Source: Acinetobacter towneri DSM 14962 = CIP 107472
Lineage (GTDB): Bacteria > Pseudomonadota > Gammaproteobacteria > Pseudomonadales > Moraxellaceae
Length of the DNA stretch: 64,000 nucleotides
Direction: 5' to 3'
Assembly (NCBI RefSeq): GCF_000368785.1
Contig: NZ_KB849690.1
Span: 598,252-662,251 of the forward strand
The position numbers and the translations under genes are program-made. Position 1 is the stretch's first letter. Every line of letters starts with the position of its first letter. Shown one piece after another: positions 23,306 to 31,053 of the stretch. The notes under the pieces were generated by a model. It ran no database searches. It was given only the letters and a program-made list of their open reading frames with translations, and had not been told where the DNA came from.

Positions 23306-24120
23306 GCGAACTTCGCTTATACACCGAAGCCGAGTGGCTCACTCAAGCACAGCATTATTCTGCTGTGCTTTTGTCTAGAGGTGTGCAAACGCGCATTGAA
23401 ACAGTAGAAAAACTCAATGCGCGTTTTTTGCGTTTGAACCCTGAATTGGCATTGTGTGTAGATGCTGAAGGGTTGTGGTTGTGTGCCAATGGCATGAAAA
23501 TGCAACCCGATTGGAAAGCTGAAGTTGGGCGATTGAAACGTGCCTCTTTAAAATCGGAAATGATTGCTCGTGCCTGTAATTTGTCGGAAAAACCAAGCCT
23601 AATTGATGCTACGGCAGGATTAGGACACGACAGCTTACTCATGGCACACTTGGGTGCTCAGGTCACGTTGTTGGAGCGTCATCCTATTCTTTTTACTTTG
23701 TTGGAGGATGCTAAACGCCAAGCCGCAGATGATCCTTTTTTAGCAAGTGTTGTTGCCCGTATCCAGTTGGTTTTTACAGATTCAGCAGATTATTTACGCA
23801 ACTGTGCGACGCAGGGCAAAGTGGTTGATGTGGTGTATTTAGATCCAATGTTTCCGCAGCGAGATCAACATCAACAGGCGCAGAAAAAGCAGGCGCAAGT
23901 CAAAAAACAAATGCAGTTATTACATTTGTTGTTACCTGAAGATGGTGAAATGGATTTGGGTGATCATTTACTGGGTTTGGCACAGCAAATTGCCAAACGT
24001 GTTGTGGTGAAGCGTCCACGTTTAGCAGTGTTTTTGGCGGGGCAGGAAACCACACATCAATGGCAGGGTGATGCTTGCCGATTTGATGCTTATTTCCAAG
24101 CAAATTTGAACAACGGGTAG
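23299..24120 (+). CDS. rsmJ: 16S rRNA (guanine1516-N2)-methyltransferase RsmJ
   Basis: RsmJ methylates G1516 of 16S rRNA with SAM. The 273-residue protein starts [13 protein letters not shown] and shows the SAM-binding motif [19 protein letters not shown], the acidic motif II LLERHP, and the catalytic [13 protein letters not shown] motif near residue 190. The frame is open 60 bp further into uppP, but the overlapping ATG at 23299 gives the family length. It is coupled to uppP through the overlap. Confidence 0.95.
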   Translation: MVSELRLYTEAEWLTQAQHYSAVLLSRGVQTRIETVEKLNARFLRLNPELALCVDAEGLWLCANGMKMQPDWKAEVGRLKRASLKSEMIARACNLSEKPSLIDATAGLGHDSLLMAHLGAQVTLLERHPILFTLLEDAKRQAADDPFLASVVARIQLVFTDSADYLRNCATQGKVVDVVYLDPMFPQRDQHQQAQKKQAQVKKQMQLLHLLLPEDGEMDLGDHLLGLAQQIAKRVVVKRPRLAVFLAGQETTHQWQGDACRFDAYFQANLNNG

Positions 24121-24266
24121 ATTTCTACCACTAAAGCAGTGGCAAGGCGTTCAATGCTTCTATAATGCGCAAAGATTTGTTATATAGTTAAAATTGACAA
24201 TTGATAATTACGACGACAAGCATAAACTTGGAGTGTGGAAACGCGAGCTGCGATTAACAGAATCCT

Positions 24267-25676
24267 ATGATTGACTTCAAACCCTCCATTAATTTTTGGC
24301 ACGATTTTAAAAGCAACCAAGCCGCGGGCGTTTGGTTATTTTTGGGTTCGCGACGCTCTTTACAAATTATTCGACCTTCTATCTTACAACTGATTTTTTG
24401 GGGGATTTTAGGCGGTCTTGCCAATACCTTATTCAGTTGGTTGGTCGCAGGAGAAGTGGGGGAATTTAACCCACAGGGTTTGGTCAGTTATGCCTTATGG
24501 CCTTTTATTGCTTTAATTGTCGGAATCATTCTTTCTCAGCGTGTCAATAACCCGCGTTTATTGTTAGTACCTGCTTTGTTGTGGTTGGTATTAGATACTC
24601 ACGTTGCTTTATTGCAAAGCTTGATTCAATACATGGGCATGATGGATGTCTTGCCGTATGTGTTATATGACTATTTACCTACCATTTTTATGGTGCTGTT
24701 TGTTTGGCAAAGTTTGGCAGTAGTGTGGGTGTTTTCACGTGAGCTGCATTGGCCGTGGTGGGAACGTGCGCTGATTGTTTTAGCGACCTTATTCACTTTG
24801 GTGGTTTGGCAAATGTCAGTGAAAAGTCAGCCCATTTGGAAGGTAGAAGAAGTTCCACCAAGTCTAAGCGAAGCAGCTTTTTATGCACAAAGCCGTGTGC
24901 TAAATAAAGCTTTAGACAGTATTCAATATGGGGAATTTGCTCAATCGCATTGGTACTTTTTAGGGGTTGCAGGGGCGAGTTATCAAGACGTATTTATGTC
25001 TGAAATTGAACGGATTCGTGAACAGTTTGATACTCGTTTTGGTACTTTTGGGCGTTCGATGGTGTTAATTAATAACCCAATGACCCGCAATGTAATTCCA
25101 ATTGCTTCACAAACTAGTATTGAATTAGTGCTGCGCCGTATTGGACAACGCATGAACCGTGAAAGTGATGTGCTGTTTTTATATATGACCTCACACGGTT
25201 TAAAAGATCATTTTGAAATTGAAAATGCACCACTTGACTTAAATCAGGTCGATCCGAAATGGTTACGCGATACTTTGGATAAATCGGGTATTCGTTGGCG
25301 TGTGATCGTCATTTCGGCCTGTTATTCAGGTAGCTTTGTATCTGCTTTGCAAGATGATAATACCTTAGTGATTACTGCTTCGGCGGCAGACCGTGAGTCA
25401 TTTGGCTGTTCAAACGAAGCTGACTATACTTATTTTGGTCGTGCCTTTTTTGATCAGGCTATGCGTGAGCAAAACTCTTTTGCCAATGCTTTTAATGAAG
25501 CCAAAGTGACCGTGGCAAAATGGGAGCAAGCGCAAGGTTTTGAACCTTCAGAGCCACAATGGGCAATTGGTAAAAATATGGAATTGATGTTGCCACAATT
25601 AGAGCAGCGTTTGTTTCCTCAAAAAAGTGTTGCAACATCGGCTGAAATTCAATTGAGTGCGCAATCTGTTCAATAA
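24267..25676 (+). CDS. Membrane-anchored C13 (legumain-like) cysteine peptidase
   Basis: A 469-residue protein. The first about 190 residues contain about five predicted membrane segments (for example LQLIFWGILGGLANTLFSWLV, ALLWLVLDTHVALLQSLIQYM). The remaining part is a clan CD peptidase domain of the C13 family. The catalytic dyad is visible: His310 in LYMTSHGLKDHF and Cys352 in VIVISACYSGSFV, each preceded by the hydrophobic strand typical of the fold. C13 members include legumain and the GPI transamidase subunit; bacterial membrane forms are poorly characterised. It stands between rsmJ and fghA, 18 bp before fghA. Confidence 0.87.
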   Translation: MIDFKPSINFWHDFKSNQAAGVWLFLGSRRSLQIIRPSILQLIFWGILGGLANTLFSWLVAGEVGEFNPQGLVSYALWPFIALIVGIILSQRVNNPRLLLVPALLWLVLDTHVALLQSLIQYMGMMDVLPYVLYDYLPTIFMVLFVWQSLAVVWVFSRELHWPWWERALIVLATLFTLVVWQMSVKSQPIWKVEEVPPSLSEAAFYAQSRVLNKALDSIQYGEFAQSHWYFLGVAGASYQDVFMSEIERIREQFDTRFGTFGRSMVLINNPMTRNVIPIASQTSIELVLRRIGQRMNRESDVLFLYMTSHGLKDHFEIENAPLDLNQVDPKWLRDTLDKSGIRWRVIVISACYSGSFVSALQDDNTLVITASAADRESFGCSNEADYTYFGRAFFDQAMREQNSFANAFNEAKVTVAKWEQAQGFEPSEPQWAIGKNMELMLPQLEQRLFPQKSVATSAEIQLSAQSVQ

Positions 25677-25694
25677 GCCAAAGAGGAGAGGGTG

Positions 25695-26534
25695 ATGGAG
25701 TTAATTCAGAACAACCGCTGTTTTGAGGGTGAGCAACGGATTTATCGTTTTCATTCAAATGCTTTACAGACTGAAACTCAGTTTGGCATTTTTTTACCAG
25801 AACAAGCTTTGGCGGGGCAGGCGTGTCCTGCGGTATTTTATTTGGCGGGTTTAACGTGTAACGAAGAAACCTTTGCGATTAAAGCACATGCGCAGCACAT
25901 GGCAGCACAATTGGGATTAATCTTGATTAGTCCAGATACTTCACCACGTGGTGAAGCTGTTGCGAAAGGCGACCATTGGGATATTGGACAGGGTGCAGGT
26001 TTCTATATCAATGCGACACAATCACCGTGGGCGGCACATTATCAAATGGAAACTTTTGTCACCGATGAGCTTTATCAATTGGTGCTGCAACAGTTCCCAA
26101 TTCAGGCACAGCACGTTGGCATCATGGGGCACAGTATGGGCGGTCATGGTGCATTGACCCTCGCGTTTAAATATCCTGAAAAATTTAAGTCAGTGTCTGC
26201 TTTTGCTCCGATTTGTGCGCCAAGCCAATGCCCGTGGGGTGAAAAAGCGTTTTCGAATTATTTAGGTACAGATCAGCAAGTATGGTTACAGCACGATGCG
26301 ACTGCTTTGGTGCAGGCCAAAGGTGCATTGTTCAGTGAAATTTTGATTGATCAGGGATTGAAAGATCAATTCTACAGTCAGCTCAATCCTGCATTATTTC
26401 AGCAAGCTTGCGATGCGGTTGGGCAAAAATTGAGTTTGCGGGAACATGCAGGCTATGATCATGGCTATTATTTCATTCAAAGCTTTATAGATCAGCATTT
26501 GCAATTTCATGCGGTACAATTGCAAGCGGACTAA
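25695..26534 (+). CDS. fghA: S-formylglutathione hydrolase
   Basis: An alpha/beta-hydrolase of the esterase D family that releases formate from S-formylglutathione in glutathione-dependent formaldehyde detoxification. The 279-residue protein has the nucleophile elbow GHSMGGHGAL (Ser147), PAVFYLAGLTCNEE forming the oxyanion region, SPDTSPRG, and the terminal GYDHGYYFI histidine. The GTG immediately before is an alternative start; the ATG has the very strong AAGAGGAGAGG upstream. The partner dehydrogenase gene (frmA-type) is not in the window. Confidence 0.95.
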   Translation: MELIQNNRCFEGEQRIYRFHSNALQTETQFGIFLPEQALAGQACPAVFYLAGLTCNEETFAIKAHAQHMAAQLGLILISPDTSPRGEAVAKGDHWDIGQGAGFYINATQSPWAAHYQMETFVTDELYQLVLQQFPIQAQHVGIMGHSMGGHGALTLAFKYPEKFKSVSAFAPICAPSQCPWGEKAFSNYLGTDQQVWLQHDATALVQAKGALFSEILIDQGLKDQFYSQLNPALFQQACDAVGQKLSLREHAGYDHGYYFIQSFIDQHLQFHAVQLQAD

Positions 26535-26702
26535 GCCAAGTACTCAATTTTACGCATTGATTTTTAAACTTTTCTAGGCAAGTTGTTCACTTTTTATTAG
26601 AATGTTGAAGACTTGCTTTTTTACCATTTGGAAACATTGCTCATTTGGGTTTGAGTGTCTGGGTAAAATAACGACCGCACAATAAAATAAATAAGGCATC
26701 AC

Positions 26703-27806
26703 ATGCACAATTCAGAATGGGATTCACCACAACAAGCAACGCCATCTTCCCCGTTTTTTCCAGTGGAACCGACAACGCCACCCGCACGGAATCCATTACT
26801 TGGACGGATTCATCATTTTCAGTTTCATGGTAGCGCCTCAGAGTATTTTGGTATTTGGATTGTCAATATTTTGTTGATGATCGTGACCTTTGGGCTGTAT
26901 GCACCGTGGGCAAAAGTACGTCGTTTGCGCTACTTTTATGGCAATACCGAATTAATCAAACGTCGTTTTGATTTCACGGGCATCCCACATAAAATTTTAT
27001 TGGGACGTTTAATTGCTATTGGAATTTATGTTGCGATCTCGGTGATTTCCAATTATTCAGTCAAAGCAATGGTCATTGGCGTGGTGGCTTTATATTTGGC
27101 TGTGCCGTGGTTGATTCGAGCAACCATTCGTTTTAAGGCGCGAAATAGTAAATTTGGCAATGCCCGTTTTTATTTTTCAGGCAGTAACAAAGAAGCCTAT
27201 TGGGTATTTCTAAAATGTATCGTAATTAATTTGTTTACTTTGGGCTTATTTTTTCCTGTGTTGGTGTGGATGTATAAGCGTTATTGCCTAGACCATTTAT
27301 ATGCAGGACAGCTTAAATTTAAACTAAAAGCAGACTGGCCAGCATATATGCGCGCAATGTATATGCCTATTTTTTTGTTCTTTGGCATTTTGCTTGCTGT
27401 CGGGATAATGTTGGCTTTGGCAGGACAGTTGAGTCGTAATCCTGCGCAGTTGGTTTGGTTATTTTTAGCGGTTTATCTGTTGGGGATATTTTTAATTTGG
27501 CCACTAATGTCGGTGCGAATTTTTATCACCACATGGAACAATACCAGTATCAGTCGTAGTGAATTTCAGACCGATTGCGGACAGTGGCACTATACTTGGA
27601 TTGTGGTGACCAATTGGATTGTGAAAGTTCTGAGTTTGGGTTTAATGACCCCATGGGCAGCCATTCGTTTATATCGTTATCAGGTTGAGTCTTTGAGTCT
27701 ACATTTAAAAAATGATCCAGATTTGATGATCAATAAACTGCAGGCTGAATATAGCGCACTTGCAGAAGAAATCAGTGATATTTTTGATATTGATGTATCG
27801 CTGTAA
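26703..27806 (+). CDS. DUF898 (YjgN-like) membrane protein
   Basis: A 367-residue polytopic membrane protein with a short Pro-rich cytoplasmic N-terminus and about six to eight membrane helices. The repeated pattern FHGSASEYFGIWIVNILLMIVTFGLY-type and TLGLFFPVLVWMYKRY is typical of DUF898/YjgN proteins, which carry a duplicated W-x-x-x-R-x-x-R-like unit (APWAKVRRLRYFYGN and MTPWAAIRLYRYQ). Function is unknown. An M48 peptidase gene begins 15 bp after its stop, so the two probably form one transcription unit. Confidence 0.85.
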   Translation: MHNSEWDSPQQATPSSPFFPVEPTTPPARNPLLGRIHHFQFHGSASEYFGIWIVNILLMIVTFGLYAPWAKVRRLRYFYGNTELIKRRFDFTGIPHKILLGRLIAIGIYVAISVISNYSVKAMVIGVVALYLAVPWLIRATIRFKARNSKFGNARFYFSGSNKEAYWVFLKCIVINLFTLGLFFPVLVWMYKRYCLDHLYAGQLKFKLKADWPAYMRAMYMPIFLFFGILLAVGIMLALAGQLSRNPAQLVWLFLAVYLLGIFLIWPLMSVRIFITTWNNTSISRSEFQTDCGQWHYTWIVVTNWIVKVLSLGLMTPWAAIRLYRYQVESLSLHLKNDPDLMINKLQAEYSALAEEISDIFDIDVSL

Positions 27807-27820
27807 ACTAGGAGAGGAAT

Positions 27821-28852
27821 ATGGCGGCACAGGTCGTGGATGTAGTGTTTTATGATGGTGTAGTGTCTAAACCATGGGCTGCCAAAATCTCTCCTGTAGA
27901 TGCTCAGTCGGTACTCATCCGCTACGGTGAAAATTTACAGCAACAACGACACTATCATTATCAAGACATGATGTTGGTGGGCGCACTGGGTAAAATTCAA
28001 CCTGTCATTGAACTTAAAGACGATGCACGTATTGAATTTTCCCAAGCCTTGCCTGAATGGTTTCAACTGCGAAATAAACAGGTGCAGCATTCTATTTGGA
28101 AATTGGAACGTACGCCAAGTCTGATTGTATTTAGTCTGGTTTTTGTGTTGTTGCTGGTATTTGCCACAGTGCAATGGGGCATCCCAAGTGCATCCAAATA
28201 TGTTGCCTTTCAATTGCCTGCGAATACCTTAAAGCAAATTGGTGATGAAGCAGAGCGTTATATCTTAGACATGACAGCGCCAAGCCAATTGCCTGCAGCG
28301 CGTCAGCAGAAAATTTTGACAGATTATCGACAGCTCATTGCAGGAGAGACACCTGCCAAAGTGTTGTTTCGACAAGGTCATGGCTTAGGCGCCAATGCTT
28401 TGGCAATTCCGAATAACACCATTATTTTGACCGATGAATTGGTGGAATTGGCACAGAATGATCAGGAAATCATTGGCGTGTTGGCACATGAGCAAGGACA
28501 TTTGGTAGAACGACACAGCTTGCAACAGGCTTTATCGAGCTTAGGGTTTAGTATTATTTTGCTCGCGATTACAGGAGATGGTACAGATTTAGTTTCGACC
28601 TTGCCTGTGGCGCTCGTAGGGGCAAATTATTCACGTAATTTTGAATCTGAAGCAGATTATTATGCTTTAAATACGATGCATGCTCAGGGCATTCCAACCA
28701 TTCATTTTGCCCATTTTCTGGAGCGTTTGGCAGAAGATGCAGGTGAAGACACCGCCAAAAGCCCTTTGGATTTTTTACAAAGCCATCCTGCAACACAAAA
28801 ACGTATTCAAGCGGTTAAGGATTTTGAACAAACGCAGCGTTTAGCGCCTTAA
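27821..28852 (+). CDS. M48-family zinc metallopeptidase with membrane anchor
   Basis: A 343-residue protein with a cytoplasmic N-terminal beta-rich part (about residues 1-95), one membrane helix (LIVFSLVFVLLLVFATVQWG), and an extracytoplasmic M48 domain. The zinc motif HEQGH is at residues 223-227 and the third ligand lies in the FESEADYYAL block. The family includes HtpX, Oma1 and BepA quality-control proteases. A GGAGAGG Shine-Dalgarno precedes the ATG. Coupling to the upstream DUF898 gene suggests a joint envelope role, but substrates are unknown. Confidence 0.88.
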   Translation: MAAQVVDVVFYDGVVSKPWAAKISPVDAQSVLIRYGENLQQQRHYHYQDMMLVGALGKIQPVIELKDDARIEFSQALPEWFQLRNKQVQHSIWKLERTPSLIVFSLVFVLLLVFATVQWGIPSASKYVAFQLPANTLKQIGDEAERYILDMTAPSQLPAARQQKILTDYRQLIAGETPAKVLFRQGHGLGANALAIPNNTIILTDELVELAQNDQEIIGVLAHEQGHLVERHSLQQALSSLGFSIILLAITGDGTDLVSTLPVALVGANYSRNFESEADYYALNTMHAQGIPTIHFAHFLERLAEDAGEDTAKSPLDFLQSHPATQKRIQAVKDFEQTQRLAP

Positions 28853-28862
28853 CATGAAACAG

Positions 28863-29147
28863 TTAGTAGCGTTGCCAAACCGCGCTCAATTCTGTTTGTC
28901 CCATACGACTTAAATGATCAAGCACGACTTGTTCGAGGTAACTTAAATCTGTTTCAGTATTTTTTACCTGAATTTCAACTACAAGCTCATGTGTTTGGGG
29001 TATAAGTAGAATTGTGGCACTTGGCATCATAATTTGGTATTGGGTTGCGCTTTCTGCAACGTCAAATTTATGTTTCCAGTGGTTGAGTAGACGCTTGGCA
29101 ATACGGCTTGCTTGCGTTGTTTGAATATGGGCAGAACTGTTTATTAT
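28863..29147 (-). pseudogene. DUF2218-like gene lacking a standard start codon
   Basis: Reverse-strand translation from 29144 down to the stop at 28863 gives about 93 residues. They begin INSSAHIQTTQASRIAKRL, contain NHWKHKFDV and end LSAVWQRY, and resemble DUF2218 proteins, whose N-terminus is normally M-x-S-x-A-x-I-x-T. The codons where an ATG should be read ATA-ATA (29142-29147). There is no ATG, GTG or TTG between them and the upstream in-frame stop, and no Shine-Dalgarno. It is either a recently start-less gene or uses a rare start. The reading frame is otherwise intact. This fills most of the gap between the M48 gene and rpe. Confidence 0.6.
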
Positions 29148-29373
29148 CTGTTGAAACCAGCATGTTGTTCAAATGAGTAATGGTGTTCACCATAACAAAG
29201 CTAGACTGAAAGAACAGTGGAATGCTGCAACAGAGCGTTGCGGATATAGAATTATTAAATTGGATGATCCAACTGAATCATCGAACTGAATGATCCAATC
29301 GTAACAGAATCCACCACATCAAGCAGTCTTTGCTATAATGCGCCACAATCCCAATATTCAGCTAGGTTCTCCC

Positions 29374-30060
29374 ATGTCCAAGCCTTATTTAATTGCGCCG
29401 TCTATTTTATCTGCAGATTTTGCTCGTCTAGGCGAAGAAGTGGAAAATGTACTTCAGGCAGGTGCCGATGTGGTGCATTTTGATGTGATGGATAATCACT
29501 ATGTACCGAATTTAACTTTCGGTGCAGGTGTATGTAAGGCATTGAAAAACTATGGTATTACTGCACCAATTGATGTGCACTTAATGGTAAAACCTGTAGA
29601 CCGCATGATTGGTGATTTTCTAGAAGCGGGCGCAGACATTATCACGTTCCATCCTGAAGCTTCAGAGCATATTGACCGTTCATTGCAACTGATTAAATCG
29701 GGTGGGGCAAAAGCGGGTTTGGTCTTTAACCCTGCTACACCGCTGCATTATTTAGATTATGTACTTGATAAAGTTGATCAGATTTTACTCATGAGTGTGA
29801 ACCCTGGTTTTGGTGGGCAAAAATTCATTCCAATGACTTTAGAGAAATTACGTCAGGCACGTCAAATCATTGATGCTTCAGGTCGTGATATCCGTTTAGA
29901 AGTCGATGGTGGTGTGGGACCTGCCAATATTCGTGAAATTGCAGAAGCGGGCGCAGATATGTTTGTTGCAGGCTCAGCAATTTTTGGCAAGCCAGACTAT
30001 AAAACGGTGATTGATGAAATGCGTGCTGAATTGGCAAAAGTTGGCGCAGTCGAAGTATAA
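29374..30060 (+). CDS. rpe: Ribulose-phosphate 3-epimerase Rpe
   Basis: Rpe interconverts ribulose 5-phosphate and xylulose 5-phosphate in the pentose phosphate pathway. The 228-residue TIM-barrel protein starts [20 protein letters not shown]. It carries the metal and catalytic residues in [32 protein letters not shown] and LEVDGGVG. The frame is open 36 bp further upstream, but the ATG at 29374 gives the family start. No partner gene lies beside it; the DnaA-box-like array and a terminator follow. Confidence 0.96.
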   Translation: MSKPYLIAPSILSADFARLGEEVENVLQAGADVVHFDVMDNHYVPNLTFGAGVCKALKNYGITAPIDVHLMVKPVDRMIGDFLEAGADIITFHPEASEHIDRSLQLIKSGGAKAGLVFNPATPLHYLDYVLDKVDQILLMSVNPGFGGQKFIPMTLEKLRQARQIIDASGRDIRLEVDGGVGPANIREIAEAGADMFVAGSAIFGKPDYKTVIDEMRAELAKVGAVEV

Positions 30061-30086
30061 ATTTCTACAATCACAAGTGCTTATGC

Positions 30087-30146
30087 TGTGGATAACTTTG
30101 TAGATAACCGTATGGATATCTATGTTGATAACACTATGGATAAGCC
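30087..30146. repeat. Five 12-bp-spaced DnaA-box-like motifs
   Basis: Nine-base motifs start exactly every 12 bp at 30087 (TGTGGATAA), 30099 (TGTAGATAA), 30111 (TATGGATAT), 30123 (TGTTGATAA) and 30135 (TATGGATAA). The first is a perfect DnaA box on the minus strand (TTATCCACA); the rest differ by one to three bases. It can equally be called a decayed 12-bp tandem repeat. Confidence 0.75.
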
Positions 30147-30202
30147 GATTAATTTATAAACATTTGTACATCAATTGTTTATGACTTATACAAAATAAGT
30201 AT

Positions 30203-30232
30203 AAAAAGGATTCAATCGAATCCTTTTTGTTT
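30203..30232. terminator. Intrinsic terminator after rpe
   Basis: AAAAAGGATTC pairs with GAATCCTTTTT around a short loop, with T on the plus-strand side. It separates rpe from the copper genes. Confidence 0.85.
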
Positions 30233-30429
30233 ATTTTAAATACACTGAATTTATTGAGTATTTACTCAGTTAATTATAAAAATAAGTTGCTTAATATATA
30301 ACTTGATTGTTTTAGTTGGCTTTTAAATCGCACGGATTCACTCTGTTTTTCAATGCAGAAGATATTGTGTATAAGTGGGGCTTGAATTATATTGAGTGCA
30401 TTGTAGATTGTGGATTGTACTTGGCAAAA

Positions 30430-31008
30430 ATGTTCAATTCTTGTGCAAGTTCAGGTCTGCATCTTTCATACTCAGGAATTTATTTAGTGCTGACTCAACC
30501 CTACAAACAAATGTGGTTTGTTGTCCTGATGGCATTTGTCATAGGGTGGAGTGGTATTGTTAGTGCTGCGGTAAAACCTGCACATGATTGGATGATGTCA
30601 AATCAGGCAGCAGGGTCTGAGATTCGACATTCTGCAACCGCAGCGAGTGAAATGACATCTTTACCAGATTGTCATACCACAGCTTTACAAACGCATCCTG
30701 AAACCAAGCAGCATATATCTGGGCATGATGCCAAGGCCAACCATCATCTCAGTCAGCACACATCCGCAACGGATACCGATTTAAATGCGGCAGATTGTTA
30801 TGGCTCGGCTGATTTTTCTACTGCAAAGATGAATTGTCAGGACTGTGCGCAGTTGCATTGTCAAAGCTTAAACAGTGTGTTGAATGTGCAAGTCCCTGAA
30901 CTGATTCAACCTGTAGCACTTTCATCTGTCAATATTCTGTTGCCTGCTTATCAAGCTCAACATTTACTTGGGCATTGGCAGCAAATTTTACGTCCACCCA
31001 AAGCTTAA
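30430..31008 (+). CDS. CopL-like Cys/His-rich membrane or exported protein
   Basis: Preceding copA is a protein of about 190 residues with one hydrophobic segment (MWFVVLMAFVIGWSGIVSA). A soluble part follows that is rich in His, Cys and Met, with NCQDCAQLHC near the C-terminus and many isolated His (DCHTT, HISGHDAKANHHLSQH). Such proteins upstream of copA are called CopL or DUF2946-like and take part in copper resistance or its regulation. The start is uncertain: the frame is open to a TTG at 30316, ATGs are at 30430 and 30511, and none has a convincing Shine-Dalgarno. I chose 30430. Confidence 0.6.
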   Translation: MFNSCASSGLHLSYSGIYLVLTQPYKQMWFVVLMAFVIGWSGIVSAAVKPAHDWMMSNQAAGSEIRHSATAASEMTSLPDCHTTALQTHPETKQHISGHDAKANHHLSQHTSATDTDLNAADCYGSADFSTAKMNCQDCAQLHCQSLNSVLNVQVPELIQPVALSSVNILLPAYQAQHLLGHWQQILRPPKA

Positions 31009-31053
31009 TCCTGAATTCAAAACACTTTTACGTTTTATTTTAAGGATTAAGTC

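Larger units (their letters stand above)
30061..30429. other. Intergenic region between rpe and the copper genes
   Basis: This 369-bp stretch holds the 12-bp-periodic TGTGGATAA-like array (30087-30146), a hairpin terminator (30203-30232), and an AT-rich segment up to the CopL-like gene. The reading frame of the latter is open back to 30316. No RNA gene is recognised. Confidence 0.7.
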
